Source: Carallia brachiata (taxonomy: Eukaryota > Streptophyta > Magnoliopsida > Malpighiales > Rhizophoraceae). Taken from it: 64,000 bases of DNA. Below the pieces are notes generated by a model that was not told the origin of the DNA, did not search any database, and saw only the letters and a program-made list of their open reading frames with translations. A program made the position numbers and the translations under genes. The stretch spans positions 2,480,001 through 2,544,000 of the forward strand of contig JADCRB010000071.1 of assembly GCA_021464245.1 (NCBI GenBank), in the 5' to 3' direction. Positions 43,364 to 54,700 of this stretch are shown here, one piece after another; position 1 is the stretch's first letter, and the number at the start of each line of letters is the position of its first letter.

Positions 43364-43953
43364 CTCAAATATAAGTAAACTGGGTGGTTCTGATACAAAA
43401 AATTGTTAAGAGTTTACCGGCTATTGTAGCTAGATAGTTCAGATTATTTATATTATATTTGCGGCAAAACAAATCTTAAGACGTAATAAGTATAATTAAA
43501 TAGCTAGAAATCTAACTGAATTTGCATCCGTCTAGTCATCTCAATTTGCTTTGCACAACTTGAATCTATTATTTCTCGTACAAGGATGAGGCTGTTAATT
43601 ATTTAAACTATTCGAGCAGTGGTGAATGTTATATACCCTTCTTAGATAATTAAAATAAAAAAATTAAAAATAATGTCCTATGGTTTTAAAATAAAAATTT
43701 TAAAATCATATCTACTTCTAATAGAGTTAGATGCATTCAATAAGATTGATGAAACACCTAAAAATTATAGTTTATACATTTTATTATCACGAAGACATGA
43801 ACTATTCATTTTTTCGTCTTTTTAATATAAGACGGCAATTAAGGATTAGATTGTAAATGGACATATAACAATTAGACTACAAATATATAACAACTGTAAT
43901 TAATAATTGGACCATAAATGGGTATTTATACCACGGGTGCTATTATATCTTTA

Positions 43954-44139
43954 GAATTGAGCATCTATTTGAATATTTTTTCGTACAATAAGACAGTAAT
44001 TTTGTGCAATATAACTGCTATTTTATGTAACAAAAAAATATAAAAAAAACAAATTTTTTTTATTATACAAAATATCAATTTTATTACACAAAATTACTAT
44101 TTTATTATACAAAAAAATATTTAAGTAAATACCTAATTC
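43954..44139. mobile_element. Foldback MITE-like element
   Basis: The left end GAATTGAGCATCTATTTGAA and the inverse of the right end GAATTAGGTATTTACTTAAA align, and the two arms continue to match (ATATTTTTTYGTA, GTAATTTTGTG) to a short centre. The total is 186 bp. It is non-coding with no clear target duplication. Confidence 0.6.
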
Positions 44140-45126
44140 TAACAGCCTAATTTTTTCCTTATACCACAATTAGACCCACACGGCAAAGTTATCGTCTCGG
44201 CCTCGGGTTCATACATTTAATAACATTTATGACTGATTATACACTTTTTTTTTGTAACATTTATCAAAAAAGTGCATGACTGATTATACATTTTTATGAT
44301 CGTTCAATAATTGGAACATCCAAGGCTTTTTTTTTTAAAGAAAAAAAAAGGAAGTCTAAGGTTTTTTTTACAATAAAAAAATGTACCGCATGTGATAAGA
44401 AAAATTATCATTTAAGATACTGAGTTCTGCTTAAATAGAGGTACCAAATTGAAAATGATCTAAACGAAACATGGCTACAAAAAACTGCGGTCTCTTACCA
44501 TTAACACTCGATTGTCTAAATGAATATTAGAAATCTAAAGGGATGGAGTGGCTTACAGAACGTAAAGTGTGTAGTCTAACTTATGATAGATTTTTTTGTA
44601 GGGTAATGATTCTTTTATTTATAAGGTCTATAAAAGGGTGCGACGTATAACTAATAATAAGATCTAATACTTGATGGATATAATTTATCTTTTATCAGCA
44701 ATTTTATCAGTCATTTTACATATATGTTAGAAATCATGATCATTTATTAATGACCTTATTTAATCTTTCTTATAAGAAAGAGCAATCAAATTTGAGTAGG
44801 TTTTTTAATATTGGAGCTGCAATATTAACAAATATTAAATCTGATGCTGTACATAAAATTTCTTTTATTGAAAGAGGAAGTTCAGATTCAAATAATCACC
44901 TTTGTGGATAAAAAATATGTACCAAAATTTTTAAACAAATTTAATTTTTGAGAATTTTTTATAGGTCTTGAGGCTCCTTTTTTTATTTATTTATTTTTTT
45001 TGAAAGCTAAACCTTAATATATTTACTATTACTCTAAAACTTATTTTTTTACAAATATTTCAAAAAAGTTTTTTTTTAATACAGTTTGAATAACCATATC
45101 TTCTGCCCAGAATTTTTCCTTTTTTT
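44140..45126. other. Intergenic region
   Basis: AT-rich with poly(T)/poly(A) runs. No gene, RNA or clear element is seen. Confidence 0.5.
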
Positions 45127-45516
45127 TTAATTTTGATATTGGAGGTCATTGCAACCTTCGATGTGCTGTTGACTGGGAATGGGAGCGGCCCGCGCGTCGG
45201 TAGAAGTAGAAGACTCGGAACGGTGCGTTGCCAATTTTTCGTTCGTTTTCCAAAGTAAATGACGAGAAGGAGCGTTCTCTGAGCGTTTGTAACGTGAAAT
45301 CAGATGGCAGGGCGACCCCTGAGAGGCCTCTGGCTTAATTGCTTCACCAATCTTCATTCGCCTCGTGTCCAAATTAATTAGGGCACAGGTATATGGACAG
45401 AGGGAATTGATTAGAAGAAATGTCAATAATGCAACGGTTTTACTGATTTCTGCAACAAGATTGATAAAATATATATAAAAAATTATCGCGTTATTTTTTA
45501 TTACAGAAAAAATCAA
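45127..45516 (-). CDS. Hypothetical small protein with possible signal peptide
   Basis: A 129-residue open frame whose 3' two thirds are notably GC-richer than the surroundings. A hydrophobic stretch (about 28-48, KTVALLTFLLINSLCPYTCA) could be a signal peptide if translation starts at or near the N-terminus. The remainder is polar and basic and ends in SSTSTDARAAPIPSQQHIEG plus a short tail. This size and layout recall precursors of secreted plant peptides, but no known peptide motif (CLE, CEP, IDA, PSK, RALF, RGF) is present. A TATATATTTTATC motif lies inside the 5' part of the frame, so the real transcript may start later or an upstream exon may exist (a TTGCAG acceptor lies at about residue 23). 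No family is recognised. Confidence 0.25.
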   Translation of the reverse strand: MIFSVIKNNAIIFYIYFINLVAEISKTVALLTFLLINSLCPYTCALINLDTRRMKIGEAIKPEASQGSPCHLISRYKRSENAPSRHLLWKTNEKLATHRSESSTSTDARAAPIPSQQHIEGCNDLQYQN

Positions 45517-45519
45517 CGT

Positions 45520-48440
45520 TGTTGCAAAAATATTTTTTATTATTACATTATTGACACTTCTTCTGTTCTCTTTTCTCTAGCGGTCGATCTTTTTTGAATT
45601 AATTATATTAATTCCCACCGACCCTTTTTCTTTTTTAACTTTCTTATCGACCGATCAATTGTAATTCCCACCCACTCTATTAAATTTGAATAACCGTTGC
45701 TCGTATCTTTCTTTGATTCATTTGACCACTTGTCACCAACAAATTTTATTATCGTCTGAAAGATGATGAATTCAAATTTTTATGAAATAGTTAATTAGAT
45801 TAACATACATTTTTTAACTTTGCTCTTGGATTTGGCGCAATCTTGCACACCTTTCCATGTCAAATAGCATTATTCAGGTGAAGACCCATCAAGCAGAGGG
45901 CCATTTTCCTTCGCACCATGGGTAGGCTTGGGCTACCTATAACTATCAGGCAGCAAAATTCTTACCATGTTTCTATCTTTGTCAAGTTATTACCATATTT
46001 CTTTCTGATCTTATCGGATAAACCCTACTATGTATCTTACCTTCCGCATGTATCATTTTATTCAAATAATTCTTTTAGAATGTAATAAAAAAACAAATAT
46101 TTGAAATAATAATGCTGGTGCATAATAAGATATATACGTGTGTGTATATAAAATTTCAATAAGTCTCATATATTCTATAAAAAAAAAAGTCTCATATTTA
46201 AATAATTATATACTCATTACATACTAAAATTGATAAAATAAATAATAAAATTTTAATTATTAATCACTTTTGTCTAAATTCACATAGTTTTTAAAAATTA
46301 AGAACGAAAAAAACACACTGGTTATATTCGTCCATGATCCACCATAAAAGTGTTAGCCTGAACCCCATCCTATTACATTCTTAGCCTACCGTTATCCTTT
46401 AGAGGTAATTCTTTCGGAAACGTTTTGATTTGGCGTGATCACATCACATGCACTTTGTGAGTACAACAACAGCACACCATAACATCCATAGATTTCATGA
46501 TCTCGAGTCATTGGTACGATGCATATGTTTGGACCAAATAAAAAGTCCAATATCATGGATCTAGTTTTCTTTATCAATTTTTCAATATATATATACAAAT
46601 TTTAATTTTTTTATTTATTAAAACATCTATTAAATCGCATGCTATACAATAAAAATGATTCGCCTGTTATTATAATTCTTTTATAACTACTAAAATACAT
46701 TTTTTATTTATTAAAATATATATTAAATCGTGTACTACACAATAAAATGACTTACTCATTATTATAAATTTTTCATAACTACTAAAATGTTTTCTTATTC
46801 TGTCCGCATTGGGTGCCAGACACTGGAGATTAGGCTTTGGAGTTTTCCCTAGCTTTGCTACATTAAGCGCATGTGAGGGTCGTCCCCACTCTTCCCTAAG
46901 CTTCATCTTTGTGCATGTACACAACATGTGCATATGTGACTCAACTGTGCCCATTTTGCAGTGGCCGAAACTGTCCTGACCCCAGCATATCAATCAAGCA
47001 AATGGTATCTAATAAAGGTGATTGTTCCCTATTTTGCGAACGAGGCGACCAGGGTAACTGGGTTTGATTTTCTATGTCTGCCTGGGAGTAACTAATTTGC
47101 CGGACAAGATAAAAGATTTAGAAAAGAGTTATCACAAAGAAAAATAATATAGATAGCTTTGATACGAATAACTTATAGCCCTAATGAATTGAAGAAGTAA
47201 ATTTAGCACAGTACCTGTGAACTGGTTCGAAATTGAAACATAGGTGACATCCAAGCCCAATACTAACGCATACAAAAAGTTACTGGGAAATATGATGAAT
47301 GCTGAAGAATCAAAAGAACCGAAATCAAGTTGTATGATTGGAGTTTTGGGATGTTAAGAAATTATTCAATTTAAAATTTTGAGTTGTTAGGTGAAATTCA
47401 AAAAATAAATCTCCCACGCGCAAAATCACATAGTTATAAAACTTGATAATTGAATAAGAAAACTAATTTGTACATGATTTCTGATCATAAAAACTGTAAT
47501 GTAATAAACAATTCAACCTAAAATCTCAAACTACTAAGTAATACCTATGATATAAATTATAGATTATGCCGTAACATGGAACATGCTTGAAGTAGGTAAA
47601 GAATTTAATGCATCATTGCTGTTACGCTGGAGGGCAATAAACTGAAAAACAGAGATGGGCATGATTGTTACCTTTAGATTTGCTCTCTATAAAAGGAAGA
47701 ACAAAAAAAGCGAGCATGATAGGACGAACACGACAGTGGATAAATTGGTGAGAGAGACTTAGCATATGGTTTTCTGGTTAAAGGGAACAAAGATTGTCGT
47801 CAAAGGGGACGAAAAAGTAGTTAACATTTTTGGGTGATTTCATCACTTTCCGGGATTTGATGAATCACAAACATGATCACCGCGTTGAACCTGATGCACG
47901 GTTGTTTGGGTCCATGTGACAAATTGGGTAATGGTTTTGATGGATGCTTTTTAGTTCAATTCATCCCATGATGTTACCAAGACCCGATTGGTACACAGTA
48001 ACAAATGTCCTGTGGTCCGTTTTTCTTTCATTCTTCCGAAAATCAGAAGCATAGAAGCATAGCGCAAATGGGTGCAGTTCTTTTATTTGGTGGGTGATTT
48101 GAGTAGGTCAAGCCATAGTGGACTTGTATACAGTTAAATTTACGCGTCAAAATGCCCACATCGCACGTCTGGAATAACAATAATTAGTCGTAATCATGAG
48201 TATGAAATCAATAATTAAAATATTATTTTAACCAAAACATAAAGTTAATGCAATTCTCTTATAAGAGTTTTTTTTATTAGGTGAGACTTTTTAAGTGAAA
48301 TTTAAGTAAGGTAGATCGTTGATGGCTGAATTTGAACAAAAAAAAATTATTAAATATTATTAAATAAATTAAAATTTTATTTTGGTGCTATCTTAATACC
48401 ATTTATAATTTTCAATTTTAACTTATAAAAAGAAAGTTTT
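45520..48440. other. Intergenic region with a two-copy tandem repeat
   Basis: No supportable gene. At about 46608-46795 a unit of roughly 95-100 bp (TTTATTTATTAAAACATCTA, then AACTACTAAAAT) occurs twice in tandem with about 85% identity. A minus-strand frame at 46670-46993 (107 codons, Cys/His-rich start) and a TCTATAAAAGG motif near 47689 were noted, but no gene can be built around either. Confidence 0.45.
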
Positions 48441-48482
48441 TGACCAAGTCTTTTGGCAAGATCGCATTCGCGTAGGGTGAAA

Positions 48483-50404
48483 ATGAAAAGGCTCGCTGGA
48501 TTGGGCTTGAATCCTACGTCATGGGCGGACTCATATTGCATTAAATTAGGCCCAGCAGTACAAGTTCTAACTCTAAAGTGCGGCTGCGACCCAGCTTCGC
48601 GCCCGCGAGGCGAATTAGAAACTCCTTGCGGCTTTGAAAATCAAATGATAGTAGAAAGCATCGGCCACTTGTTGCACCAGTGCTCGAAATTCAAGGCAGT
48701 TAGCCAAGGTCTTGCCCTTCATGCCTTGGCCTTGAAGACTGGCGTCCAATCCGACATCATCGTATCTAACCATGTCGTTAATATGTACGCAAAATGCGGC
48801 TATGTTGCTTCCGCACGTAGAGTGTTCGACGAAATGTCTGACCGAAATCTTGTTTCCTGGTCTGCAATGATCTCTGGGTATGACCAATCTGGGGAGCCTC
48901 TGTTGGCTATTCACCTTTTTTCCCAATTGCCACTTCTCCCCAATGAGTTTGTTTTCAGCAGCGTTATTAGCGCGTGTGCCAGTCTTGCAGCACTTCATGA
49001 AGGGCAACAAATTCATGCCAAGTCCCTGAAGTTAGACTGTGCTTCCATTCCTTTCGTTTCCAATGCTCTTGTTTCTATGTACGTAAAATGTAGTAGGTAT
49101 AGCGATGCCTTGTTGGTTCATGCCGGAGTTTCAGAAGCAAATGTGGTCGCATATAATGCTTTGATTTCGGGTGCTCAAAGCCAACAATCTGAGCAGGAAT
49201 TGAAATGTTCAAACAGATGCAGTGGCAGGGTCTTGTGCCTGACAAATTCACTTTTGCTGGAGTTTTGGGTATCTGCACTAATTCAGATGATTTGCATATG
49301 GGATTACTGTTGCATTGCCAAACAATCAAGTTCATGCTTGATGACTCTGCTTTTATTGGTCATCTGATTATAATGATGTACTCAAAGTTTCATCTAATAG
49401 AAGAAGCAGAGAAGCCTTTAGAAGGATTGAAGAGAAAAATCCGATTTCTTGGAACACCTATATATCTGCTTGTTCTCATTGTAATGATCATGAAAGGGCT
49501 TTGAGTGTCTTTAAAGAGATGTCAAGTGAACATGCTATTGAGCTGGACGACTTTAGTTTTGCAAGTGCACTTACTGCCGCCGCGGGACTAGCATCAATAT
49601 GTTATGGGAAGCAGATTCATGCCTATCTAATCCGTACAAGGCTGTTTCAAGATGTTGGAGTCGGTAATGCTCGTCAACATGTATGCCAAGTGTGGTTCTA
49701 TTGAAAATGCGTATTATGTATTCAGCCAGATGCTCCATCGCAATCTTGTCTCATGGAACACCATCATTGCTGGGTTTGGGAATCATGGGCTTGGAGGAAG
49801 GCCGTTGAACTTTTTGAGAAGATGAAGGAAACTGGGGTAAAGCCAGATTCTGTAACATTTGTTGGACTTTTAGCAGCCTGCAATCATGCAGGGCTTGTGG
49901 ATGAGGGTCAGGTTTACTTTAATTCCATGGAACAGACCTATGGGATTCCCCCTGACATAGAACATTTTTCTTGTCTTATTGATTTGCTGGGACGTGCTGG
50001 GAGATTGCACAAAGCAGAAGAGTACATGAAGGAATCTCCTTTTGGACAATCCCGTTGTTTTAGGAAGTTTGCTTTCTGCATGCAGGCTGCATGGAGATGT
50101 TGATATTGGGGAACGTTTGGCTAGAAAACTTCTAAAAATGCGACCTGTGACTACTTCACCTTATGTTTTATTGTCAAACCTTTATGCTTCAGATGAGATG
50201 TGGCGCTGTGTTGCAGAGGCAAGAAAGCTGCTGCAAGGAAGTGGGTTGAAGAAAGAACCAGCCTATAGCCTGATTGAAGTGAAAGGAACTTTTGAGAAGT
50301 TTACTATGGGTGATCTTTCACATTCAAGGATTAAAGAGATCAGGGACATCCTAAAAATTGTTAGTTGGGGTGGTTATGAAGTTTCTCTAAGTCATTCAAC
50401 TTAA
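48483..50404 (+). pseudogene. PLS-class PPR protein gene with five frame shifts (E/E+ type)
   Basis: Intronless gene for a plant-specific pentatricopeptide repeat protein of the PLS class. These bind organellar RNA and usually specify C-to-U editing sites. About 640 residues would result if the frame were continuous. Translation starts at ATG 48483 (MKRLAGLGLNPTSW). Repeats are clear: VVNMYAKCGYVASARRVFDE, RNLVSWSAMISGYDQSG, FVFSSVISACASLAALHEGQ, ALVSMYVKCSRYSDAL, NMYAKCGSIENAYYVF, NLVSWNTIIAGFGNHG, VTFVGLLAACNHAGLVDEG and HFSCLIDLLGRAGRLHKAEE. An E domain (GSLLSACRLHGDVDIGERLA, YVLLSNLYASDEMW, KKEPAYSLIEVKG) and an E+-like tail to the TAA follow; there is no DYW domain. Frame shifts lie at about 49199-49202 (T lost), 49410-49414 (A lost), 49669-49674 (two bases lost), 49798-49803 (one lost) and 50038-50045 (T lost). 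Pseudogene or poor consensus; protein similarity is otherwise excellent. Confidence 0.85.
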
Positions 50405-50435
50405 TCAGAAGGGAACTGAGAAGGAAGCGATATCC

Positions 50436-50806
50436 GGGTCATGCCAAGGCATGGCAGCCATACCCTTGGCACCATTGGCAAGACCTTCCAGGAGAAATGT
50501 TGTCCCACAAGTGGAGAGCCAATTAGGCACCGAGACTACCTACGAGTACGAGGATTCCATTTATCTGTAGATTGAATGGATCAAACATCCTGAACAACCT
50601 CCCCAGCCGTGGCGGTGCCTGTTACAGTGTTATCAGGGATAAGCGCACATGCAGTATTATTGTTGCATGATGGCTTGGGTGAGGAATAGCACCCAGTGAT
50701 GCAACCCTTCAGCCCAGAAAGTGCGCATTGTGCAGACTTGCAACGTACAGGTTTTTTTATATAGGAGGGTGAGGCATAGCCGTGGTCACACTCAACCCAG
50801 ACGAGT
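50436..50806 (-). pseudogene. EDGP/basic 7S globulin-like gene fragment
   Basis: On the minus strand this 370-bp stretch aligns with the intact gene at 61997-63310 from about residue 68 (LVWVECDHGYASP, intact LWVDCDQGY) to about residue 183 (the region of GLANGVKGMAGLG). DNA landmarks such as CCATTGGCAAGACCTTCCAG are shared. Small indels and frame changes make it non-coding, and both ends of the gene are missing. It begins about 30 bp after the PPR stop. Divergence is greater than between the two copies at 57 and 62 kb, so it is probably the oldest of the three. Confidence 0.75.
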
Positions 50807-50844
50807 CGAACGGGTTATTTTTATTTTGGCCAATACAAACAGGA

Positions 50845-50872
50845 TTTCTTTTTTTTTTTTTTTTTTTTTTTT
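50845..50872. repeat. Poly(T) tract
   Basis: About 25 consecutive T follow the EDGP relic. It could be a retroelement A-tail on the minus strand, but no element body was identified. Confidence 0.5.
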
Positions 50873-51150
50873 CTTTTTCTTGGTTGGTGTAAAAGAATGG
50901 GCTTGCTTGGTCATTTTAACACTAGCGGGGTTGTTTGGGCCTCCGAGAGTCCAACCCCTTTATTTATCCAGAATTTTTGTTAGTAGATATGAATTGACTG
51001 TGAGAGAAAACCAAAAAAAAAAAAAAAAAGGAAGTAAAACGAAAACTGAGGTCAGTGGAAGGCAAAGAAGGCGAGCCAAGTTAGGCAGGTTAGCGAGGAA
51101 GGATATTTTCAAAGAGCACAAATGTATTTTTGGAGTGTTATTATTTTGGG

Positions 51151-51279
51151 CAGTATTTTGATTAAAATTAAAATTAATATTTTTTAAATTAAATTGATAA
51201 TTTTTAAAATATTTTTTATATTTTAAAATTATTAATTTAATTTAAAAAATATTAATTTTAATTTTAATCGAAATACTGT
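51151..51279. mobile_element. Near-perfect hairpin element (about 130 bp)
   Basis: The left arm CAGTATTTTGATTAAAATTA is mirrored by the right arm ending TAATCGAAATACTG. The arms match almost base for base for about 60 bp, leaving little loop, so the RNA or single strand would form one long hairpin. It is MITE-like and similar in style to 11168-11305. It lies about 150 bp upstream of the TATA box of NUP205-derived locus C. Confidence 0.65.
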
Positions 51280-51426
51280 ACAAAATATTAATACTAGAAA
51301 GGCTAACATTTTTTTCTATTTCGAAAATGCTTGTCTCCTAACAGGCTAATTCAACCCGGATTAGTAAAGATTTTGCAACGGCTATATTTGCGTCAAAAAC
51401 TAAACGGGAAAATTCGCCGCTTACAG

Positions 51427-51434
51427 TATAAATA
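51427..51434 (+). promoter_or_regulatory. TATA box of NUP205-derived locus C
   Basis: TATAAATA is followed by a CT-rich leader that includes a (TCA)n run (about 51630-51648). It corresponds to the TATAAATA at position 138 in locus A. Confidence 0.5.
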
Positions 51435-51722
51435 TTCAATGGCATGCAACCAGACCATCATAAGTCCCATTCCCAACCCCCAAACGTTCCTCATCGCCAG
51501 AACTCTCCCTCCGACCGCGGAAAGTTCCCAATTGAGCCCTAGCCTCCCCCGCTTTCTCTAAGATTTCATCGTCTCCTTCGACTCTTTTTCATCATCTTCT
51601 TTAACTTTTTCTTCATCTTCTTTAATATCATCATCATCATCATCATCTTGTTCTTCTTCTTTAACTTTGTCTTCTTTAACATTTCCTTCTTCGTCTTCTT
51701 TGCCCACCTCTTCTTCTATATA

Positions 51723-54700
51723 ATGTCAAACAAGGCAAGACCCAGACGTTTCGGAGGTAGGTGAGTGTTCGATCCATAGATTCTTAAGTTTAATAGTCTG
51801 TTTTAAGTCCTTATTTTTCTTGAATCTGAACTCCACAGCTGCTAATTATGCCCAGAATAATGTTGCAGCCATTACTTTCTTTTCTTTTTTTATTCTTTAA
51901 TTACAGGGCCAACGGAGACGAAGAGTTACAGGATTGTGACTGTGAGTAATCTGCTCTCTTTTTTCTTGTGTTTTTTTTTCATTTTTTTCTTTGATCTTGG
52001 TTTTCTTTTCTTTTTCTTTTTATTCTTTAATTGCAGAGCCGATGGAGACGAAGAGTTACAGTAATCTGCTCTCTCTGTTCTTGCTTTTTTTTTTTTTCAT
52101 CTTTTTCTTTAATCTTGGTTTCCTTTTCTTTTTTTTTTTTTTTAAATTCTGTAATTGCAGAATCGATGGAGTCGAAGAGTTACAGGATTGTTGTGACTCT
52201 GAGTAATCTGCTATCTTTTTTCTTGTCTATTTTTTCATTTTTTCTTTAATTTGGTTTTTTTTTTAATTCTTTAATTACAGAGCCGATGGAGACGCAGAGT
52301 CACAGGATTGTGACTGTGAGTAATCTTCTCTCTCTGTTCTTGTCTTTTTTTCAATCTTTTTCTTTAATCTTGGTTTCAACAGTACTGCAACTGGTTGTTC
52401 TTCTATATATCAATAATATTTGAAATGTCCTTATTTTCTTGATACCTTCTTTCCTTACTTCTGTTTTCTTTTATTTCTTATTATTGATTGCCTAATCAAG
52501 TCATTCCTGATGTTGGCTATGGCCCCTAGAGTGTCTCATCTACATTCCAATTACGAGAGACTCTCTCTGAACGTTGAGTCAGTCGGCTTATCAACTCTGA
52601 AGATAAGTTTTTTTTGTTCCCAAAATTGTTCTTTCTTCTTACATTTAAAAACTAAAACTACCTTTTTTTTTTTTTAAAAAAAAATTCAACATTGTTTGTT
52701 GATCTTTTAACTGGTTGCAGTTATGTTTGATTACAGATTTTGAATTGGAGCGATGCCCTCTATCTGCATGAATTTGATTGTGCTCAACTGCTTATTTCTT
52801 CCAACCGTGAGGTGAATGGCTATTCTTTTAATTTTCCTCAAATTTTAATTGACTTGCTACTTGGATTTGCCATCACCGCTCTCTCTATTTTGTAGTGGTC
52901 TTTTCAGGTAGGGTTGATGGGATGAGAGCCATTAGAAATTTTGCTTCTTGCAGCAGGTCTTTGGTAGACTGACATATGAGATTTAATAGCAGCTTTATAT
53001 ATACTATTAAGGTTGACTTCAAGTTTATTTTCTTTGAAGTGTAGGGTGTTGTGATTGATCACAGACTTGAAGCAGAGCTTGTGTCAAAACATTCCAAAGT
53101 ACCCAAAAGAAGATCTTATCTGTGGAAGGCTTAGACTGCCGTTGATCACACTAGTCAAGGTTGAAATCTATTTAAACGTTTGTTTTTTTTTTTCCATCAC
53201 TTTCCTGTTTGAAATTATGATATGCTTCCAGGTAATCTTGAAGTTGCACCAGCTGGTCTAGTCATTTAAGCTGTTCCAGAATATTTTTGTTCTGACCGAT
53301 ACTATGGACAAGAGAGGAATCCTTTCTCTTTCTGCCTTTAAGGTCGCTCCTATTCTTATATTCCAATTGTGTTTCATTGTGTATATTCTTACTATTGGTT
53401 ACTTCTTCTTTTCAATACATGTTCACACTCATATGGCAATTAGATTAATTGACACTAATTCATAAAATTGAGTAAATTCAGTAGCCAAGATCAGAAAATA
53501 AGCAAAGCCAAAATCCATTAGAATTTTAAAAATAAATGGCAGAGCTATTGGACACCAACAAAGTAAGTGTGGAAAATGTAAGGTCAACACAAGTCATTTG
53601 CCGAATTACATTCTAAGATTACGTTCACAAGATCTGCTTTATATATTTTATAAAGGATGACTTTTAGTCTATTTTCTTTGAATTATAGGTGGTTGTGGTT
53701 GATCATGGACTTGAAGTAGAGCTTGTGTTGGACACTCAAAAGTACTTAGAAGAAGATCTGCTTTATATATATAAATGTTTGTTTTGCGTCACCTACCTAT
53801 AGCAAAGTATGATATGCTTCCAGGTAATCTTGAAGTTGCACTGGCCGATCTTATTATCTTCTACCGTTACATATTGGAAGGAATGTGCTTAAGATGCCTG
53901 TTTGTTTCTTTGAAGCACTTCATATTGGCATCTCTTTCTTTTAGATTGGAACTTAGCAGCAGACTTGATATACTCTTCTATGCTTCAGGCTTTCTACAAG
54001 GTCTGTATCTTGCTTTTGCTCAGTTTATTGAGTCAACAATGTATTCACCCATAACTTGGAGTTATGGATGCGCTCATTCCCACGCACTAATCTGTAATTA
54101 TGAGGCTAATTTTTTTTCTCTTTGTTTGTAGGAGCTTAATCTAGAAGAACCAGTGGCTTAAGAGTGTATGTCCTTGACCTCAGTGAATGGCATTTGGACA
54201 TTGCCTTGTCCTCTCTATTTTGGTTGTTTGGACAGGTAAGACTCGAGGGATATTCATAAGGCTGCATCTTTCACTTTATGACAGAGCTGAACCTGGGACT
54301 AGTTCTGAGTATGTTGTAGATTTGTTCATGCTTCTTATTTTTCCTTGTTGACTGACAATATTACGGTTTCTTATGTGTGCCAGGATGTCTCTGTGGTGCA
54401 TTTATAGTTAAAGAGAATATGTAATTTAAGATATTGCAATAGAACTGTATTTTTCATCTTCATAGGTTGAAAAGATGCAGATGAATTTCTATGCTTTCAA
54501 AGATAGTGCTTTGGAATACGTGGAAGTCAGCAATTCCTTTAAATGCATGTTCTTCAACTCAGGTATAGATTACTTTTTCTCATTTAAACATCAGTGTTAC
54601 CACAACAAATAGTTTATAATATTCCTTTTTTTCCCTTTTATTTGTGCAGATTATCTTTAGACTTCTTTTGTTTCTTCTTGTTGTTTTTGCATCAGTTGCT

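Noticed and set aside
46670..46993. 107-codon minus-strand frame beginning MICWGQDSFGHCKMGTVE
   Set aside because: No recognisable domain, the last third is AT-rich repeat translation, and no splice partner or promoter could be identified.
47685..47760. TCTATAAAAGG promoter-like motif
   Set aside because: No coding frame follows within a reasonable distance on the plus strand, and TATA-like strings are common in AT-rich DNA.
48453..48482. Upstream extension of the PPR frame by ten codons
   Set aside because: The first codon is TTG, not ATG. A plant nuclear gene would start at the ATG at 48483, which is followed by a plausible N-terminus.
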